Assembly: GCA_024640505.1 (NCBI GenBank)
Contig: JAHEEV010000012.1
Span: 1-62,059, forward strand
Source of the DNA: Halieaceae bacterium
GTDB lineage: Bacteria > Pseudomonadota > Gammaproteobacteria > Pseudomonadales > Halieaceae
Reading direction: 5' to 3'
DNA: 62,059 nucleotides
The notes beneath the pieces were generated by a model. The model made no database searches. It saw only the letters and a program-made list of their open reading frames with translations, and was not told the DNA's origin. The translations under genes and the position numbers were made by a program. Positions 59,261 through 62,059 of the stretch are shown here, piece by piece. Each line of letters starts with the position of its first letter. The first letter of the stretch is position 1.

Positions 59261-60859
59261 ATGATGTCACCCAACGCCGGACATTTTCGCGCCGAAATCG
59301 ATACCAGGCTGGCTGAAGGCTGGGCACTCGAACGCCTGACACAGCCGAGCCGACTGTTCGGTGCCAACGGCATTCGCACGGGTGCCGATGGCCGGATTTA
59401 TGTTGCACAGGTAGCAGGCAGCCAGGTGAGCGCCATCGATGTCGACACGGGCGAGATTGAAACCATCAGCCCGATGGGCGCCGGCATCATCGGCCCGGAT
59501 GACCTGGCCTTTGACGAGGATGGCAACCTTTACGCCACCGAAATCACCGAGGGCCGGGTCAGTGTTCTCCAGCCCAATGGCGAGTACCGGGTCGTATACG
59601 GCGACATGCCCTGTGCCAACCCGATCACCATGCACCAGGGGCATTTGTACGCCGGTGAATGTCGACCCGATGGTCGCATTGTGGAACTGAACCTGGATGG
59701 CAGCGCACCGCGGGTCATTCTGGATAAAGTCCCCATGCCCAACGCCTTCGAAGTGGGTCCGGATGGCAAACTTTATTTCCCTGTCATGGCGGCCAACGAG
59801 ATCTGGCGGGTCGATCCCAAAGGCGGCAGTCCGGAAGTCGTGGCCACCGAACTCGGTGTCCCGGATTCCGTCAAATTCGATTCCAAAGGCTACATCGTCT
59901 CCACACAGGTCGCCAGCGGCCAGGTGCTGCGGATAGACCCCGACACCGGCGAAAAAACCGTGCTGGCCCAACTCGCGCCAGGACTCGACAACTGTACCTT
60001 CGTTGGCGACCGTTTGTTCGTCTCCAGTATCACCGGTCAGATAAATGAAATCCTCGCTTCGGGCCAGGTGCGCTCTCTGGTGCCGGAGGGCTTTCAGTGG
60101 CCCATGGGGGTAGCAATCGATGATGACGGTGTGCTGTTCGTCGCCGATGGCGGTTTCGACTATATTCTGCAGCCCGGAGGTAAGCCCCGGCTCGTGGGCA
60201 TGTTGTTTTCGCCGGGCTTTCCCGGATTCACTCGCGGTGTCGTGGCGGCGGGCCCCGGGGAGTGGGTTGTGACGACGGCAAATGGTGATGTTGCGCGTTT
60301 CTGGCCCGACAGGCAGGAGAGTGAAATTCTCGCAAGCGGTTTTAACCGGGCCATGGACGTGACCCTCGCGCCTGGCGGCACCATCATTTTTGCCGAATAT
60401 GGCACCGGACGGGTCCTCTCCATCGACTCGGGCAATGTTGCGGAGCTCGCTGATGGACTGGACAGACCCGTCGGCGTGGCCGTTGGTTCAGGGGGCATTT
60501 GCTATGTATCCGAGTCGGGCGGAGGACGCATCGTCAGACTCGCCGGTGGCAGAAGTGAGACCATTGTGGATGGCTTACAACAACCCGAGGGCCTTGCCGT
60601 CAACGGTGACACACTCTATGTGATTGACGTCGGGACCAGGGAACTGATTACCTGTGACCTGGGCCGTGGATCGCGCAGCACCATCGCCTCCAACCTGCCG
60701 GTGGGCGCGCCGCCCGGCCTGGCTCGCGTGCAACTGGGCGCTGTGGGCAACCTGTCCGGGCCCATGAACTCGTTTACCGGCATAGCCATTGGCTCCGACG
60801 GATGCGTTTACATTTCGGGAGATGCCGAAGGCAGCGTACTCGCGCTGCGACCTGAGTAG
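59261..60859 (+). CDS. SMP-30/NHL-like beta-propeller protein
   Basis: 532 residues built from about 12 repeats with xxDDLAFDEDGNLYATE-type blades (for example 73-90, 155-175, 275-290, 400-415), enough for a double propeller. Features are typical of SMP-30/gluconolactonase or NHL-type proteins. A lactonase role would fit next to a sugar dehydrogenase, whose products include lactones, but no metal-ligand set can be fixed by eye. No signal peptide is seen. The start has AGGAGAAAAC just ahead. It follows the GMC gene by 56 bases. Confidence 0.83.
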   Translation: MMSPNAGHFRAEIDTRLAEGWALERLTQPSRLFGANGIRTGADGRIYVAQVAGSQVSAIDVDTGEIETISPMGAGIIGPDDLAFDEDGNLYATEITEGRVSVLQPNGEYRVVYGDMPCANPITMHQGHLYAGECRPDGRIVELNLDGSAPRVILDKVPMPNAFEVGPDGKLYFPVMAANEIWRVDPKGGSPEVVATELGVPDSVKFDSKGYIVSTQVASGQVLRIDPDTGEKTVLAQLAPGLDNCTFVGDRLFVSSITGQINEILASGQVRSLVPEGFQWPMGVAIDDDGVLFVADGGFDYILQPGGKPRLVGMLFSPGFPGFTRGVVAAGPGEWVVTTANGDVARFWPDRQESEILASGFNRAMDVTLAPGGTIIFAEYGTGRVLSIDSGNVAELADGLDRPVGVAVGSGGICYVSESGGGRIVRLAGGRSETIVDGLQQPEGLAVNGDTLYVIDVGTRELITCDLGRGSRSTIASNLPVGAPPGLARVQLGAVGNLSGPMNSFTGIAIGSDGCVYISGDAEGSVLALRPE

Positions 60860-60889
60860 CCAGGGATCGCCTTTTCCGGTCTACCCTAC

Positions 60890-61756
60890 TCATAAAAACT
60901 CCCGCAGGGCATTGAGAAAGGCGTCGAGTTGATCATGATGAAGCCAGTGCCCGGCCTCCTTGAAGCTGAGGGTGCGGTGATCGCTAAAATGCGCCGCACT
61001 GCCATCCGTGGCGGGATTCGTTGTCCAGCTTTCGGTGCCCCACAGCAGTAGCGTGGGTGCGCTGATCTCGCGCCAGTATTCGGCAAGGTCAAAGGCGAAA
61101 TCCTCAGGCACCATATTCCAGATCCGCGGATCGTATTTCCACCCATAGCCATCGGGATAATGACGCGCGCCATGTATGGCGAGATGACGGGCCTGATCGA
61201 TCGACAGGTGCTCGTTGGCTTCGGCCATGCGTGCAATGGCCTGGTCCAGACTGGCGTAGCGCCTGGGGCTGGAGAGCGTAATGTCACGCGACTTCTCCAG
61301 CCATTCTCGCGTTCGTTGCACGACGCCCTGTTTATTCCATCGCGATTTCACCTGCGCGGTCGGTCCCATGGCATCGATTAGCACGAGTTTGCGTACCCGC
61401 TGTGGATACAGCGCGGCGAAACGGGCAGCGGGGTTACCGCCAAATGAGTGCGCGACGATGCTTATCTGATCGCAGTCGAAAGTATCGACAAGGTCGGCAA
61501 AATCGAGCAGATAATAGGGCGTGTGGTAGGCGCCATTGGGCGACCATTCGCTATCACCATGCCCGCGTAAATCCGGCACGACGACATGCCAGTCGTGCCG
61601 CAGCTCACGGGCCACCCAATCCCAGCTGCGCGCGTGATCACGCATGCCATGTACGAGAAACAGCACAGGCGCATCCTCGTTCCCCCAATCGAGATAATGC
61701 AGTTTCAGACCCTGGGAAAGGTAGGTTTTAGAAGTGGGCTCGATATCAGTCGCCAT
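60890..61756 (-). CDS. Alpha/beta-hydrolase
   Basis: 288 residues from the ATG at 61756. An in-frame ATG at 61858 is less likely because a promoter-like motif falls inside the extra region. The oxyanion segment HGMRDHARSW starts at 36, the nucleophile is S104 (AHSFGG), and the base is the histidine of AGHWLHHD near the C terminus. Epoxide hydrolases, esterases and C-C hydrolases all share this fold; the DLRGHGDS stretch is common to many of them. It could open a lactone or ester made by one of the BVMOs. It is divergent from a SnoaL-like gene at the right edge. Confidence 0.88.
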   Translation of the reverse strand: MATDIEPTSKTYLSQGLKLHYLDWGNEDAPVLFLVHGMRDHARSWDWVARELRHDWHVVVPDLRGHGDSEWSPNGAYHTPYYLLDFADLVDTFDCDQISIVAHSFGGNPAARFAALYPQRVRKLVLIDAMGPTAQVKSRWNKQGVVQRTREWLEKSRDITLSSPRRYASLDQAIARMAEANEHLSIDQARHLAIHGARHYPDGYGWKYDPRIWNMVPEDFAFDLAEYWREISAPTLLLWGTESWTTNPATDGSAAHFSDHRTLSFKEAGHWLHHDQLDAFLNALREFL

Positions 61757-61800
61757 ACTTGTCTCTGACAGCAAGATGCATCGTTGTGAAACCGGTTCAG

Positions 61801-61816
61801 TATTAAACAGCCATGT
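61801..61816 (-). promoter_or_regulatory. Variant of the ACA-N4-TGT motif upstream of the alpha/beta-hydrolase
   Basis: On the minus strand, ACATGGCTGTTTAATA, matching ACATCGCTGTTGATTA at 13 of 16 positions. It ends 44 bases before the chosen hydrolase start. This weak match supports the chosen start, because it would place the motif outside the coding region. Confidence 0.35.
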
Positions 61817-61904
61817 TGTATAGTAGGGCGCTTCAGTAATCCAGGCAAATCCAGCCATAATTGACTAACTTTTAAAGCTAAAGAATAAGCTTCCGGAGAA
61901 CATC

Positions 61905-62059
61905 ATGAATACAGGTCCAGTGGAAGATCGTCTTGAGATTCGAGAGCTCCTCGAAACCTTTGCCGTCGGCGCAATGCATATAGACGCGGATATCTGGGGC
62001 AGCACCTGGGCCGAAAACGGGTCCTGGAAACTTCCCTCCATGAGCGAGCCGGCGGTGGG
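61905..62059 (+). CDS. SnoaL-like/NTF2-fold protein, 3' end cut by window edge
   Basis: Only 51 residues are visible, starting at an ATG with CGGAGAA seven bases upstream. They read as the start of an NTF2-like protein (DRLEIRELLETFAVGAM and DADIWGSTWAENGSW), like the SnoaL-like gene at 38549-39133. Function is open, as the family includes isomerases, dehydratases and non-catalytic subunits. The rest lies outside the window. Confidence 0.75.
   Translation, partial: MNTGPVEDRLEIRELLETFAVGAMHIDADIWGSTWAENGSWKLPSMSEPAV

Noticed and set aside
18580-61756. Naming the pathway as steroid (cholesterol or bile-acid) degradation
   Set aside because: No KstD, Hsa or Kst-type signature genes such as 3-ketosteroid delta-1-dehydrogenase were seen. 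The same families also occur in terpenoid and alicyclic degradation, so the substrate is left open.
1-62059. CRISPR array, tRNA, rRNA, insertion sequence or prophage
   Set aside because: No regularly spaced repeats, no cloverleaf-like or conserved RNA stretches, and no transposase, integrase or phage-like protein was seen in reading both strands.

Overview
The window looks like part of a catabolic accessory region or island on the chromosome of a Gram-negative proteobacterium, most likely a gammaproteobacterium. Reasons: GC-rich, densely packed genes with short leaders, a TonB-dependent outer-membrane receptor, Tat-type export of an oxidoreductase subunit, and two REP palindromes of the type common in Pseudomonas and related gammaproteobacteria. 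The genus cannot be read from the sequence. There is no rRNA, tRNA, CRISPR array, transposase or phage gene. No gap without a gene exceeds 300 bases.

Layout. 1-7033: a truncated SDR, a 2-oxoglutarate dioxygenase, then a leftward block (zinc alcohol dehydrogenase, sulfotransferase, secreted HSL-type esterase, kinase-like phosphotransferase) headed by an IclR regulator. 7148-14427: a rightward acyl-CoA block (CoA ligase, hydratase, class III CoA-transferase, SDR, second ligase, PaaI-type thioesterase), closed by two REP repeats. 14586-21953: a Rieske oxygenase divergent from amidohydrolase, second 2-oxoglutarate dioxygenase, Baeyer-Villiger monooxygenase (BVMO) and second Rieske oxygenase. 22033-25613: a leftward operon of DapB-like dehydrogenase, P450, its [2Fe-2S] ferredoxin and a 6PGDH-like dehydrogenase. 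25805-29851: SDR, TetR regulator and a divergent TonB receptor. 30022-38471: a second BVMO/Rieske pair, then TPP enzyme, aldehyde dehydrogenase, glyoxalase-fold protein and a phosphotransferase. 38549-42424: a leftward GntR-headed block (CoA ligase, SDR, SnoaL-like protein). 42601-47206: a fourth Rieske oxygenase with CoA-transferase, acyl-CoA dehydrogenase and enoyl-CoA hydratase. 47251-53105: SDRs and a second FAS1-like hydratase. 53170-60859: a different theme, a beta-glucuronidase remnant, ThuA-like protein, a large hydrolase, a Tat-exported small subunit plus GMC flavoprotein, and a beta-propeller protein. The end holds an alpha/beta hydrolase and a truncated SnoaL-like gene.

How they may work together (inference). 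The TonB receptor imports a poorly soluble substrate. Four Rieske oxygenases, two 2OG dioxygenases, one P450 and two BVMOs insert oxygen, SDRs oxidise alcohols to ketones, BVMOs turn ketones into esters or lactones, hydrolases open them, and the CoA ligases, CoA-transferases, dehydrogenase and hydratases carry the acids through beta-oxidation-like steps. The right-hand genes resemble glycoside 3-oxidation and deglycosylation. Together this suggests degradation of an oxygenated alicyclic, terpenoid or steroid-like compound, possibly met as a glycoside. The gene families support oxidative catabolism strongly, but the substrate is not known.

The most notable structure is repetition: two BVMO-Rieske pairs, two near-identical 2OG dioxygenases, paired SDR/hydratase sets, and a short DNA motif (ACA-N4-TGT followed by TGAT-TATAA) upstream of several of these units.
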